NCBI RefSeq assembly: GCF_020906515.1
Contig: NC_085852.1
Location: forward strand, 682,001-746,000
Direction of reading: 5' to 3'
From: Vanrija pseudolonga
Taxonomy: Eukaryota; Basidiomycota; Tremellomycetes; Trichosporonales; Trichosporonaceae
Length of the DNA: 64,000 bases
In this document: positions 1 through 11,231 of the stretch, one piece after another
How positions within the stretch are numbered: position 1 is the first letter of the stretch
Layout of the letters: each line of letters starts with the position of its first letter
Made by a program: the position numbers and the translations under genes
The notes under the pieces: generated by a model
What the model saw: the letters and a program-made list of their open reading frames with translations, nothing else
What the model was told of the DNA's origin: nothing
Database searches by the model: none

Positions 1-956
1 GAAGACCAGACAGCCCAGACTCCAGATGTCCGACTTGGTGTCGTAACGGTTCTCCGCCAGGATCTCGGGGGGCATGTACAGGGGAGTCTGGATAGGTGAG
101 CGGAGCAACTTCGATTAGAAACCCACCCCAACATAAGTGCTGGTAAAGGTGCAACCCGCCATGTCTTTGCTAAGGCCAAAGTCACCGAGCTTGACAAATT
201 CCCCAGACATGAACACTGAGGAGTTAGTATTGTTGGTGCTTGATGTGCTCACCATTCTCCGGCTTGAGGTCACGATGCAGCACCTGTGTCCGGCTAGGGC
301 CGGACTCGGCAGGCGCACTCAGTCGAGAACCGGCGTACCTGGTCCGTTCATTGGGCCAGTGACAGTGATGGAGAGCCAAGGTGATCTGTAAGAAGATGTT
401 CCAGATCTTGTCCTCATTCAAGGGCTGGTTTGTACGCTGCGCCCTGCGGATGATCGATCCGAGGTCGCCAGACGGGCAGTACTGGCAAGTCAGGTTCGGC
501 CCGATACGCAAGACCAACCTCCATGACAATGAATATCCGCTCATTCTTGGGGTCTTTGATCTTTTGAACAAGCTGTACAATGTTGCGATGCTTGAGCGAC
601 TCTAGAATGGCGCTAAACAGCCATCAGCAATGCACGTGCCTCCTGATCGAAGGATACATCAACTCACACTTCGGCCAGGATCTGTTTGCGGTCGCGCTCC
701 GTCATTTTGCCATAGTCGAGCTGCTTGAGGGCAAACTCCTGCATAGAGTGTGAGCTCTTCTGTTCTGTGTTGTGTACACCACCATGCGTACCTTTCCATC
801 CTCGACCCTTTGGACCTTGCTGATAACACCAAAGCTGCCCTTGCCGATGTTGCTCACGAGCTTGTACTTGTCCATTTCGGCGATATCAGCGTAGCCCTGG
901 GACGAGCTGGTGGCCTGTGATGCGGCCGACGCTTGTCGTCGACCTGCGGCTGCCAT
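1..956 (-). CDS. KIN3: NIMA-related Ser/Thr protein kinase, 3' part outside the window
   Basis: Mitotic NIMA/Nek-family kinase that phosphorylates Ser/Thr substrates at mitotic entry. The start is the ATG at 956-954, after which an Ala/Ser-rich leader of about 28 residues precedes the kinase fold. Visible motifs in order are the Gly loop (IGKGSFGVISKV), the VAIK-type lysine (EFALKQLDYGK), HRDLKPEN with its catalytic Asp, DFGLSK, the activation-segment TYVG, and TPLYMPPEIL. Several short introns are clear, for example 739-791, 613-667 and one just after the HRDLKPEN codons. The frame stays open through an insert between the HCHWPNER and VLHRD segments, as in other fungal NIMA kinases. The window edge cuts the gene after the SLGCLVF segment, so the C-terminal coiled-coil tail is not visible. 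The gene is divergent from RRP3. Family assignment is secure; the exact orthologue name is inferred. Confidence 0.9.
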
Positions 957-1399
957 GGTGGACGATTGATGGGCGGTCGGTCCAACGATGGGGTTGTTTA
1001 CTCTCTCCCGGTGGTCGGAACGGGGGATAATGTGCTCTAGTTGTCGGGGGCTATGGTTCCATGGAAGTGTCTAGGCGGAAGGTGTCTAAGCAGTAGGGAC
1101 AGTGGGGGTATAACAAGTGGGTGAGCAAGATGGATATGTCGAGAGCACCTGCAGTGTGGGATTGAATGTTGTGAAAGCAATAGGCCAGAGAGGAGGGCCT
1201 CGGTCCCAACATGGCAATCCCCTCCAAGGCGACCAGCCCCCGAGATGACAACCCGTATCAAAATCAGTCGCGCAGGAATTGGTTCCACCACAAAATACAC
1301 GTATTCAGCCCTGGAATTTAAATCTCGCCGCCACCCAAAAGTTCAAAGTCGACAACATCGATGCGACAACGTCTGAATTGAGCCATCGCACACCGCACC
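957..1399. promoter_or_regulatory. Divergent intergenic region, NIMA kinase / RRP3
   Basis: About 440 bases separate two head-to-head start codons, so both promoters must lie here. No convincing TATA box or known operator was recognised. The two long minus-strand frames within it show no family similarity. Confidence 0.5.
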
Positions 1400-2946
1400 A
1401 TGTCCTCCGCCTCATCCGATAGAGAGTCGAGTCGCTCAGCCTCGCCCGAGGCGAACGGCGCCGACGCCGCCCCCGCCGAGAAGAAGACGTTTGCCGAGCT
1501 CGGCGTCACCCCCGAGCTCTGCGCGGCATGCACCTCTCTTGGCTTCAAGAACCCGACCGACATCCAGGTCGAGGCCATCCCGCCTGCGCTTGAGGGCAAC
1601 GATATCATCGGTATCGCTCAGACTGGTAGTGGAAAGACCGCCGCCTTCACTCTGCCCATCCTCCAGAACCTGTGGGAGAACCCTCAGCCATTCTACGCCT
1701 TGATCCTGGCTCCCACTCGGTAGGTTGGGTCTCGTGACACTGACCGTGTATCGGTACTGATACGTCCTAGTGAACTCGCGGACCAGATCTCCAAGCAGGT
1801 CTCGGCACTCGGCGCGCCCATTGGTGTCCGCTCGGCCGTCATCGTCGGTGGAATGGACATGATGTCGCAGTCGATCGCGCTCTCCAAGCGCCCGCACGTC
1901 ATTGTCGCGACTCCCGGTCGTCTCATGGACCACCTGGAGAACACCAAGGGCTTCTCGCTCAAGGCCCTCAAGTACCTTGTTCTTGATGAGGCGGACAGGC
2001 TGCTCGACCTCGACTTTGGACCGATCATCGACAAGCTCCTCAAGGTCATTCCCAAGGAGCGCAACACGTTCCTCTTCTCCGCTACGCTCTCCACCAAGGT
2101 CGAGAAGCTCAAGCGTGCCAGTTTGAACAAGCCCGTGCAGGTCAAGGTCGCTGCCAAGTGAGTAGCTTGCTGCGAGTGTTACATCGAGCTTACACCTCAG
2201 GTACTCGACTGTCTCCACTCTCCAGCAGTACTACGTCTTCTTCCCCGAGGTCCAGAAGGACGCCTACCTGTTCTACCTGGTCAACGAGCTCTCGTCGTCT
2301 TCCATGATCATCTTCACCGGCACTGTCGACCGTGCGCAGCGTCTCTCGATCATGCTCAACCGCCTCGGCTTTGCTGCCATTCCTCTGCACGGACAGATGA
2401 GCCAGAGCGCACGGTTGGGATCATTGAACAAGTTCAAGAGCGGTGGCAGGAAGATCCTCGTCGCTACGGACGTTGCCAGTCGTGGTCTTGACATTCCCCT
2501 TGTCGACCTCGTCATTGTGAGTGGCATGAAGCGGAGGCCGCCTGGGACACTCCTAACACTCTCAGAACTACGACATCCCTACCAACTCGAAGGACTATGT
2601 CCACCGTGTCGGTCGTACCGCTCGTGCTGGCCGCTCCGGCAAGTCGATCACTCTCACGACACAGTACGATGTCGTCATGCTCAAGGGCATTGAGGCTGCC
2701 ATCGGACGCCAGCTGCCTGCCTTTGACGTGGACAAGGAGGCCGTGGCGATCTTGAGCGACCGCGTGGCAGAGGCGGGTCGTGCGGCCAAGATTGAGATGC
2801 GCGAGCAGGGCAACGGCGGCTCTGGTGGCGCCCGTGGCCGTGACAAGGGCCGCCGTGGTCGTGACGATGACCGTGATCGCGACGACGACGTTGTGCAGGG
2901 TGGCATGCCGCAGCGGAAGAAGTTCAAGAAGGGAGGCCGGAGATGA
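1400..2946 (+). CDS. RRP3: DEAD-box RNA helicase Rrp3 (DDX47 family)
   Basis: ATP-dependent RNA helicase needed for early pre-18S rRNA cleavage in the nucleolus. Exons are 1400-1719, 1771-2157, 2201-2516 and 2566-2946. After a short Ser/Glu-rich N-terminus come the Q motif (FAELGV, PTDIQ), Walker A (AQTGSGKT), PTREL, the GG region, TPGR, DEAD ([11 protein letters not shown]), SAT (FSATLS), then the helicase C domain with [12 protein letters not shown] and [14 protein letters not shown]. The [12 protein letters not shown] and HLENTKGF segments are characteristic of the Rrp3/DDX47 branch rather than of other DEAD-box proteins. The C-terminus is basic ([12 protein letters not shown], ending KFKKGGRR), as expected for an RNA-binding nucleolar tail. 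The protein appears complete at about 470 residues. Confidence 0.96.
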
Positions 2947-3227
2947 TGAGGCTCAGAGTAGCAAGCATAGACCAGCATTTGTATCCCACCGCCATTTGCA
3001 TTTTATTTTTGTTATCTTGGAGCCTGAGAGCGGCAATGCCAAGTGTGTGACGCGTTGGACTGATTTGGGTTCAAAGGGTTGTCGACCCTTGCAGCAGCCG
3101 CCGCCGCCGCCACCACCCATGACACCAACACTTGTCCATTGTCTCTTCACATTCCGCCATCACCCCCAACGTTCATCCCACTCGCTCGACAGTCTCTCTG
3201 ACCTCTATGTAGTGTCAGCAGACGACA

Positions 3228-5277
3228 ATGTCGGCGTCCAACCCCTCGCATCTGCTCATCTCGCGCAACCCGCGGTCGCCCGCGCACCCCCAGCTGGCTC
3301 CCACGACATCGACGTCCGTCGTCAGCCCGGGGCCAGGCTCGCATCTCTTCACGTTTCCGCAGTCTACTTCGCCCGAGCCGGGGCCAAGCAGCGCGCCGTT
3401 CCAGCCGCACTTCCCGCACCAGCGGTCGCAGAGCACGCCGGCGCTATCGAGCACGCTAGACTCGCCGCTCCTCGTCGACGATGAGTCTGACGCCGAAGCC
3501 GAGGACGACGACGATATCGAGATCCACCCCACCTTCCGCCCCGACTCGGCGCTGCCTGGCCGCGTCAAGGTGGTGGTAGGCCGCCATACGTTCTGGTGTC
3601 ACAAGGAGGTGCTGTGGTTCTCGAGCCCGTTCTTCAACGCTCTGCTCCAAGGAAGGTGAGGGCTTGGATCGCCATCAAAACACCTTCTAGCTTCTGACAC
3701 GACCTTAGCTGGGCCGAAACGCGGGGAACGTCGGGCGAAGAAGCGCAGCCGCCCTCGTCACCAACCGATACGGATCTCGCGCACACGGACATTGATGGCG
3801 GTCGGCGCAGCCGCTCCGAGGGGCATGCGACCGAGCAGGAGGAGCCGGCAGCCATCCTCGAGCCGGCGCCCAAGCCAGCAGCCGGGCCAAGTAGCTCGGC
3901 TATCCTCCCCGAGCGTGAGACGGCAGCAAGCGACAGCGGACACAAGTCGCACAAGTCGAGCGTGTACCTCGATGCGCTGGACGACGGGCCGTCAGTGGCC
4001 GACATTCTGCGCGAGCTGCGCGAGATGCCAGATCCGAGGACTGTGACCACGCCGCTGGAGGCGCTCCTGGACCGAGATCGACAGTCGCCGCTCACGCGAC
4101 CCAGTTCGTCGCCTCTCATCCCGCTGGGATCTTCGTCGGTCCCCACGAGCCCCATGGCACAGCCGCGCCGCAGCACCGAGTCGCAGTCTCCGCTGAGCAG
4201 CAGCCTGCCCCGCTCGTCGGCGCTGCTTCCCCCGCCGCTGTCGTCCCCGCCCCTCGCCCTCCAGCCGGGCCACACGCTCCCCGCTCCCCCGGCCGTTACG
4301 ACCGCATTAGCGCGTCGCCGCGGCCCGAGCAGTAGCTATCCTGAGCAGTCGGCTGTCCTCGCCTGGCCAGGCTCAAAGCACCACGTCGGCCTCGACAAGG
4401 TCGACGCGGTTGTCGAGCTACATGAGAGCCCGTCAGCATTCCAGGTGAGCTTATCTGTATGCACTCAGACTGTAGCTGACAAAACAGGACTTTCTCTTCT
4501 GGGCCTACCCCCATCTCGAGTGCAAGGTGACGTGGACCAATGTCGAGGGGGTAAGTGCGAGCGAGACATGACATGAGCGTGACAGTGGCTGACGTTACAA
4601 GCTCCTCGCACTCTCGTCCAAGCTCCTGGTGCCGGCGCTGCAGAAACTGTGCGAGCACTTCCTGATGACTCACGCGTCTGGCCGGCCAATCGTAGCGCTA
4701 TCACTGGCCGAGCTGCACGGCAATGCCGAGCTCTTCCGCGAGGCGAGCCGCTTCGTTCTCGACCAGGCGACGTGGGACCCCGCCGAGCTCGAGAGCCTGT
4801 CAGAGCAGACGCAGCTCAAGCTCTCCAAGCGCCGCACGTGGTTCCTCGAGCGCCTCCTCAAGCTCGGTAGCATCGACGTCAAGAAGGAGTACACGTGCCG
4901 CCCCGACTGCCCCGACGCGTCGCGCTGCTCGTCCCAGCTCGACGAGAAGTGGAGACAAGCTCACCAGGCCGTGTCCCGCTACGGCCCACCACAGCCCTCG
5001 GTCGCCTTCCGCTGCCTCCGCCAACTGGAAACCTTCCCCACCAACCCTAGCCTGGTCATGCCACACCCGCTGTGCCAGAGCACCGCCAAGGGCTGGGTCA
5101 TGACGCGTGAGTGAGAGCAGAGGCGATGAACTCACACGCCCCAGTCTTTGACCGCATGTTCCAGCCCAAGATGTCCTTCAGCACTCTCAGCCCTGGCACT
5201 GAGAAGGTGAGTTCCAGTGGCCTCAGCCCAAGCTGACACTTTCGCAGTACTGGCTTTGGATCACCTTGACGCCTTGA
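3228..5277 (+). CDS. BTB/POZ domain protein with a long insert inside the BTB fold
   Basis: Probable protein-protein interaction or adaptor protein of unknown target. Exon 1 is 3228-3655, with an acidic, Ser/Pro-rich N-terminus followed by the first half of a BTB domain (VVVGRHTFWCHKEVLWF, then SPFFNALLQG). Exon 2 starts at 3709 and completes the SWAET motif. A low-complexity stretch of roughly 220 residues then separates this from the second BTB half (VVELHESPSAFQDFLFW, KVTWTNVEGLLALSSKL, LCEHFL). The C-terminal region has alpha-helical BACK-like character and Cys-rich segments (CRPDCPDASRCS). The last exon starts at 5248 and ends in a short WLWITLTP tail. Basidiomycetes have many such BTB proteins, and no specific function can be given. 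The split BTB arrangement is read directly from the sequence. Confidence 0.82.
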
Positions 5278-5379
5278 CGACCTTTCTTGCCCTGCTTCAC
5301 TGTCTGTATTGCACCATCTTAACATACTTGTAGTCTACGTCCCTATTGCCTACCCATGACCCGAACGATGAATATATGT

Positions 5380-8044
5380 CTAGTTTGCTACAGCCGCCAC
5401 GATGGGGTTGCTGCTCCCGCCCTGCAGCGCGGCCATGCTCGACTCGCGCACACGGTCGAGGTACGCAACAAGACGGTATGGCTTGTTGTCCTGGCCGAGG
5501 AACTCGACGTACACCTTGTGCTCCTCGTCGGCCACGAGCTTGGTCATCTCCAGAGCCGTCTGAAGTAACTGAGGGAAGAGGGCCCTGTTGTCCATGAGCT
5601 GGGCGTGAAGGCGCAGCACGAGGTCTGGGATGAAGATCTGGCGGATGCGACGCAGCTCCTTTCGCCTCTGGGTCGAGTACGTAGACCGCGACTGGATGGG
5701 GAAGTTGAGCCAGTCCGAAATGAGGAGGTCACGAGTCTCGCCATTGACCTGGTCAATGACCTGGAAGAGCCTCTTGCGCCAGTTGAGCTGCTCGACCTTG
5801 GAGGTGGTCGCCTTGGGGGCACGGCTCTGAACCTCCTCGATGAGATCGTGGACCGCGAAGGTGGCCAAGAGCTTGCGGTAGTCGGTGTGCTCCACAAGCT
5901 GTCCGTCATGGCCCGCATCGGCCTCGGCGTCGAGAGCGCCGAAATCAGGCAGCGTCTTCAGCAGCGCCTGGGCTGCGTTGGCTTGGCCAAGAGCTGAGGG
6001 AGTTAGCTGGAGAAGTGCACAGCAAACTCACCAAGGAAGTAACGTGCCACATCGTTCGAGCGAACCAGCGCCTCTGCCAGCGTCTCGGGCACCATCGTAA
6101 GCCATTCGATTGACCGAATCAGCTGGACATCGCGCTCGGTCAACGAGGCGGAGAACGAGGTGATGTCTGGCTGGTCGGTGGACAGGGAGGGAATGAACGC
6201 GAAAGCGTCCTCGAGGATCAAGCGCACAGTCTCCTTGGCGATGATAGCAACGTCGAGGTTGTACTGCTTGGCACGGAGGAGCGCCTCCTGCTTCTGCTGG
6301 CGCGTGGCGTTGGGGTCCATCGACCTGAGGAACCGGGCGTAGCTCTCCTCGCCGTTGCCCTCGCGCAGGCACGCCGCGTACATAGCGACTAAGGTGTCGT
6401 TACCGCGATCCTCCAGAACCGAGAGGTACGCCTCGATGATGGCATTAGCCGCGGTTTCTGAAACCGGCTGGCCGAGGGAGCGCAAGACGAGCACAAGGTG
6501 GGCGAAGAAACGAACAAGGGGACCAACTTGGCTGAGACTGTCAGTGGAGGCCCGGGAGACAAGACCGCAACTCACTCAGGAGGCACCGAATTCTGAATGG
6601 TGGCGAGACGATCCGCAAAGTTGACGAGGAGGTCGTTTGTTCTGCCAAGAATGACGTATCTCTGGACCGCAATGTATGGGCTCTGGGAGGCCGCGCTGTC
6701 CTGGTCAGCAACACCTTCTTCGCGGAACACCCACGCAATGTCTCCAGTCTGAACAGCCGCGATACGCGCAAACACATCCTCAATGCTGTCGCTGGCAGAG
6801 CCTCCACTCTCCTCATCATCAACACCGATGCTGATGTCCTCCTCCTGCCAGAAGCCACCAAGTTCCTGGGCCCTACGGTCGATACGGTTCTCGAGTCGAG
6901 CCTGGATGTATGCCCAGAGCTGGTCCTCCCATGTTGTGCAGGCGGGGAGGAGGGTAGGCAGGTCAGAGATAAGAGCTGCGTAGAGAGACCGTTCTGCTGA
7001 AGAGAGAGTTGGCTGGGACGGGTCAGTCAAACGCCAGCCGCAGCATCTCACGTTCTTGGCGATGGCCCTGCAGCTCTTCTTCCATAATGCGCGTGCCCTG
7101 TTGCCCTGAAGCGCAGAGACTGGCAAGCTGTCCTTGGCTGACGTGTCAGCGAAAGCTCAAGCTGGGGAAAACGCACTCAAACCACCAACAGACCAACGTC
7201 GCCCTCCAATGAGGGATGCCGCGCGCCACGGTTCTCCGCCCTGCTCACAGACACTGACGGCATCATCGAGCTCTCCGTGGCGGACTCGGTCCCAGAGCAC
7301 TTCCAGCAAGGGGGCCTGGTACGTCTGGTCCTCGCCAGCGAGGCCCTGTCCCTGGGGTGCGCGCAGAGTGAAATCGGGGTCGAGGGAGGCGGGAGTGGAG
7401 CCCGCGCCAAAGCGTGCAGACTTGGCCTTGCGAACAGTGAAAGGCAAGTAGCCGCTGCGACCCTCAATAGGTTTTGGTTCGGACAGCAGAGGCCGTGTTT
7501 GCAGGTGGTCCACCAGAGTCGCCCACAAGCTCAGGTCTGAGCTCTCGTTCACAATGGTCTGCGCGAGCGCTTCGGGAGTGGTGTAGGGGCTGGCTCGGAT
7601 CTGCTCAGCAGCCGACGGAGCCTCGAACTCGGGGTCGGCGCGCTGGATGCGGTTTCTGAGCTGTCAGCCAGTGCTCCAAGCTAGTATATGGCGTTCACTC
7701 ACTCGTACACGGCGCGTATCAACGCCCATGTTCGGTGCTCGAGCAACAAGGCTTCCTCCTCGTCCGAAACTGGGCCGCCGTTGCTGTGGAGTGTCTGGAC
7801 ACTGGTACCGTTAGCTTTCGGTGCGGCTTGGAAATGAATCAATCTTGACGTACTTCTGCTTCAGGCTCTCCATGAGCTCCCGGATCATGCCCCGGGACTC
7901 GTCGAGGACGTCGTCATAAGGGATGGGCGAGTCGAGCTGAGACTTGGAGGGGCCTGCCTCTGCGTACTTGGCGTGGTATGAGGCCAAGGTGCTGGCAAAC
8001 TCGGTGTAGGGCGTGCCACCCTGGTTTGTTGTCGCCACCTCCAT
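5380..8044 (-). CDS. NUP84: Nuclear pore complex protein Nup84/Nup107
   Basis: Scaffold nucleoporin of the Y-shaped Nup84/Nup107-160 subcomplex, acting in pore assembly and mRNA export. The start is the ATG at 8044-8042 (MEVATTNQ). About eight exons encode an all-helical protein with no enzymatic motif. Diagnostic segments are LWDRVRHGELDDAV with EPWRAASLIGG, RALWKKSCRAIA, AALISDLPTLLPACTTWED with LWAYIQARLE, LVRFFAHLVLVLRS, and the C-terminal LNWRKRLFQVIDQVNGETRD region. Intron boundaries fall between these segments and keep the frame, for example near 7810-7855. The stop is at 5380. The gene converges with the BTB gene (102 bases apart) and diverges from the RBR ligase gene. Length of roughly 700-750 residues fits the fungal family. 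Confidence 0.88.
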
Positions 8045-8868
8045 TGCGCCAAAGTGCGACAGTGAGAGAGGGATTTGTGAACAAGAGGTGGTTGATGTTG
8101 ATGGGTGTTTGAGTGTAGCTGCTGCTCGAAACAATGCACACCAACTCTGGAGGTTGTATTCAAGTTGTGTCCACTCGGAAGCAATTATTGTTAGTGTCAC
8201 GTGACTCACCCACCCAACTGGGTTGTAATGGTTCTAGGAGGATCGGCATCATTCAGAGTTCGCAGTCTCGCGTCATTGCAGGCAGGCTATAGCGGGCGGG
8301 CTACAGTCGGTGCAGTGCGACGGCGGCGGGTGCAAGTTGGCATAGTCACGCGCAGCCAGGCAGGCAGCACCAAGGGGTCCATCCATCATCATCATCGAGC
8401 ATCATCATCCGAGAGGCTTTTGCTATCACATCACTCACACACGCCAACACACAACTACAACGACACCACTTGATCTCATTATAAACGACATCTTCCCTCC
8501 CCTTCTCTTCCTTCTCTTTCCCAATCTCTCCCCTCCCTCCCTCTTCCTCCCCCTCTCCCATTGCATGGCAGTCATCAATCACAAGTCACCACCAGCACAG
8601 CAACTCCACCCCACATCACTCCACTTTTAAGCCTCGTCGCTCGCCACCGCCTCGCTCCCGCGTCCGACCGCCCACCGTGCCGTCTCAACAAGTACCCTCC
8701 GGTACCGGTCCATCTACTACCATCTTGAAGCGTTCGCGTGACTCGCTGTCCCCTATCAATACCGCAACTGGCCAGCCAAAGAGCTCAAAGAGAGCACGCG
8801 CACAAGCATTACCCTCTCCAGCCGGCGCCCCTTCCCAGACCTTATCTCCACCAAAGCCTCACTCCAAC
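8045..8868. promoter_or_regulatory. Divergent intergenic region and long leader upstream of the RBR ligase
   Basis: This 824-base stretch lies between head-to-head start codons. A strong pyrimidine tract (about 8490-8560) marks the probable transcription-start and leader region of the RBR ligase gene. The stretch 8569-8868 is open in the same frame as the ligase and includes basic, Ser-rich codons, but no in-frame ATG was found. No other gene is visible. Confidence 0.45.
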
Positions 8869-10954
8869 ATGTCGTCGGACGGCGAGGACGACTTCATGTA
8901 CGACGACGATGACGCTTTCGACGACGACAATTACATGGACCAAGGTATGTCTGATGCGGAATCCGCTGTGCAAAACGCGTCCCTGTGTGCTGCACGCGAC
9001 CTCGGGGGTTGACCTCCACCTTCCCGGTCTTCCTCGTCTTCGTCCATTCAGTGCAACTCTCTCTCTTCACCTGTTGGATTAGGCCAGATGCTGACATGCT
9101 GCAGACTTGGACTCGGAGTCTGAACCTGACGTCTTTGATGCCATCAGTCCCACGGTCGAGGGTAAGTGTGCCGGAATCCCGTCGGAGCTCCAAGCTCACC
9201 TCGTTACAGAGGCTCCGCAGAAGAAGCCTTACGATGTCGCATACAAGGTGCGCTCTCCCAAGGAGATCTTAGACATGCAATCGAAAGAGATTCGAAAGAT
9301 TCAGACGCTACTAGAGGTTCCCGTGAGTTGTAACTTGTGTGTTGCCGTCGCTGACTAAGTAGGCATCCACCGCCGCCATTCTCCTCCGTCACTACGCCTG
9401 GAATGGAGAGAAACTACAAGAAGAGTTTTGGACCGACCCCGCCAAGGCTCTGGGCGAGTCGGGTCTCTCTCCCCCCGGTTCCCCAAGCACCTCGGTTGCC
9501 TCGTTGCCACCACTGTCACCACTGAAGAGCCGCAACCCGTTCAAGAGAACACGCAGCTCACAGAATGTGCCATTCGAGTGCCCAATCTGTTGCAACGAAT
9601 ACCCAGCATCCGAGTTTGATACGGCAACATTCAGCCTTGGCTGCAATCATCGTTTCTGCAGAGAATGCTGGGGAGAGTACATCACCGGCAAGATCAAGGG
9701 CGAAGGCGAGAGCGCTCGGATCCAGTGTATGGAGAGCGGGTGCAACCGGGTGGTCAGAGAGGAGGCTGTTGATGAGCTGGTGCCTGCTGATGTGTCAACT
9801 CGGTGAGTACCATGACGGTCCATTGTCCTTACCGTGGCTGACATACTGCAGCTACCATGAGTTACTCAACGCGGCGTATGTCTCCGACTCGCCAAATTTG
9901 CGATGGTGCCCCCACCCGGGCTGCGAGTACGCGATCGAGTGCTCACAAGCGCCACCACGAATGCTTAACCAGCTTGTTCCAACGGTGGTTTGCAACTGCG
10001 GCAACTCGTTATGCTTTGGATGTGGCTACAATGCCGACCATCGGCCAGTCCTCTGCCGCATCGTCAAGCTGTGGGAGAAGAAGTGCGCCGACGACTCGGA
10101 GACTGCAAACTGGCTCAACGCGCATACCAAGGAGTGCTCCAAGTGCCAGTCGACCATTGAGAAGAATGGAGGTTGCAAGTGGGTACTTGGGGTTGTGAAC
10201 GTGGGCTAACAGTGCAGCCACATGACTTGCAAGAAGTGCAAATACGAGTTCTGTTGGGTCTGCATGGGTCCGTGGTCCGAGCACGGCACCAGCTGGTACC
10301 AGTGCAACCGCTACGACGAGAAGTCAGGAGTCAACGCCCGCGATGCTCAGGCAAAGAGCCGCCAGAGTCTTGAACGATACTTGCATGTGAGTGCTCTCCT
10401 GCGCCCCTCGAAGACGGTGGCTGACTTGCCAGTACTTCAACCGATGGGCCAACCACGAGCAGTCCGCCAAGCTCGACGCCGACTTCTACAAGAACACTGA
10501 GAAGAAGATGGAGCAAATGCAGAACAACAGCCACGGCAGCCTGTCGTGGATCGAGGTCCAGTTTGCTCGTGACGCTGTGAGCGTGGTCATCAAGTCGCGT
10601 ATCCTTCTCAAGTGGTCGTATTGCATGGCATTCTAGTGAGTGTAGCACGGTATACATGAGTTAACGCGTGCAGCCTCAAGCGCAACAACATGACCGAGCT
10701 GTTCGAGGACAACCAGCGTGACCTCGAGCGAGCGGTCGAGAACCTGAGTTACATCCTCGAGTCGAACATGAGCGAGCAGCCCATTGAGAAGCTTCGTCAG
10801 GATGTGACCAACCAGGCGGTGAGTCTCGTTGCTTATGTAGAAGCACGCGGCTGACGTTCTCCAGGCATATGTTCAGAAGCGTCATGATGTCCTTCTCGAC
10901 GACACGCTGAAGGGCTACCTTGAGCGGCGCTGGGAGTTCACCGTGGACACTTGA
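8869..10954 (+). CDS. RBR-type E3 ubiquitin ligase (ariadne family)
   Basis: RING-between-RING ligase that accepts ubiquitin from an E2 onto a RING2 cysteine before passing it to substrate. The chosen ATG at 8869 opens the acidic N-terminus ([14 protein letters not shown]) typical of ariadne proteins. A UBA-like segment follows ([25 protein letters not shown]), then RING1 ([18 protein letters not shown]), the IBR domain ([25 protein letters not shown]) and RING2 ([19 protein letters not shown]), in which the Cys of GGCNHM is the expected thioester residue. The C-terminal ariadne domain is helical ([30 protein letters not shown]) and ends in a stop at 10952-10954. Short introns interrupt it, one immediately after the GGC codons. 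The frame is also open upstream of this ATG. Confidence 0.93.
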
Positions 10955-11231
10955 TGACCTGAGGTCTATACCCATGCGTCGTAGATGTCCAGATGCAGCA
11001 GCCTATGTATAATATGTTCACAGATCTGGGGGTGCGCGCGTGCGTCTGGCCGCATGCGGCATGTAGTGTTGTGGAAAGGGTGTCGTGTGCAGCAAAGCCG
11101 GCGGGTGCTGGCGTGAGTCGTCAGCCCGCATTCGGGAGGTTGTGGGGCCCCATGACAGCCGAATGGGCTCTTAACATCCACCGATCTCGCTCGTCTCTTT
11201 GGCAACACTCTCTCACTCTCAAAGCACCACC

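Noticed and set aside
1436-2218. A 260-residue minus-strand frame opposite RRP3
   Set aside because: Antisense of the helicase exons and crossing its introns, without family similarity.
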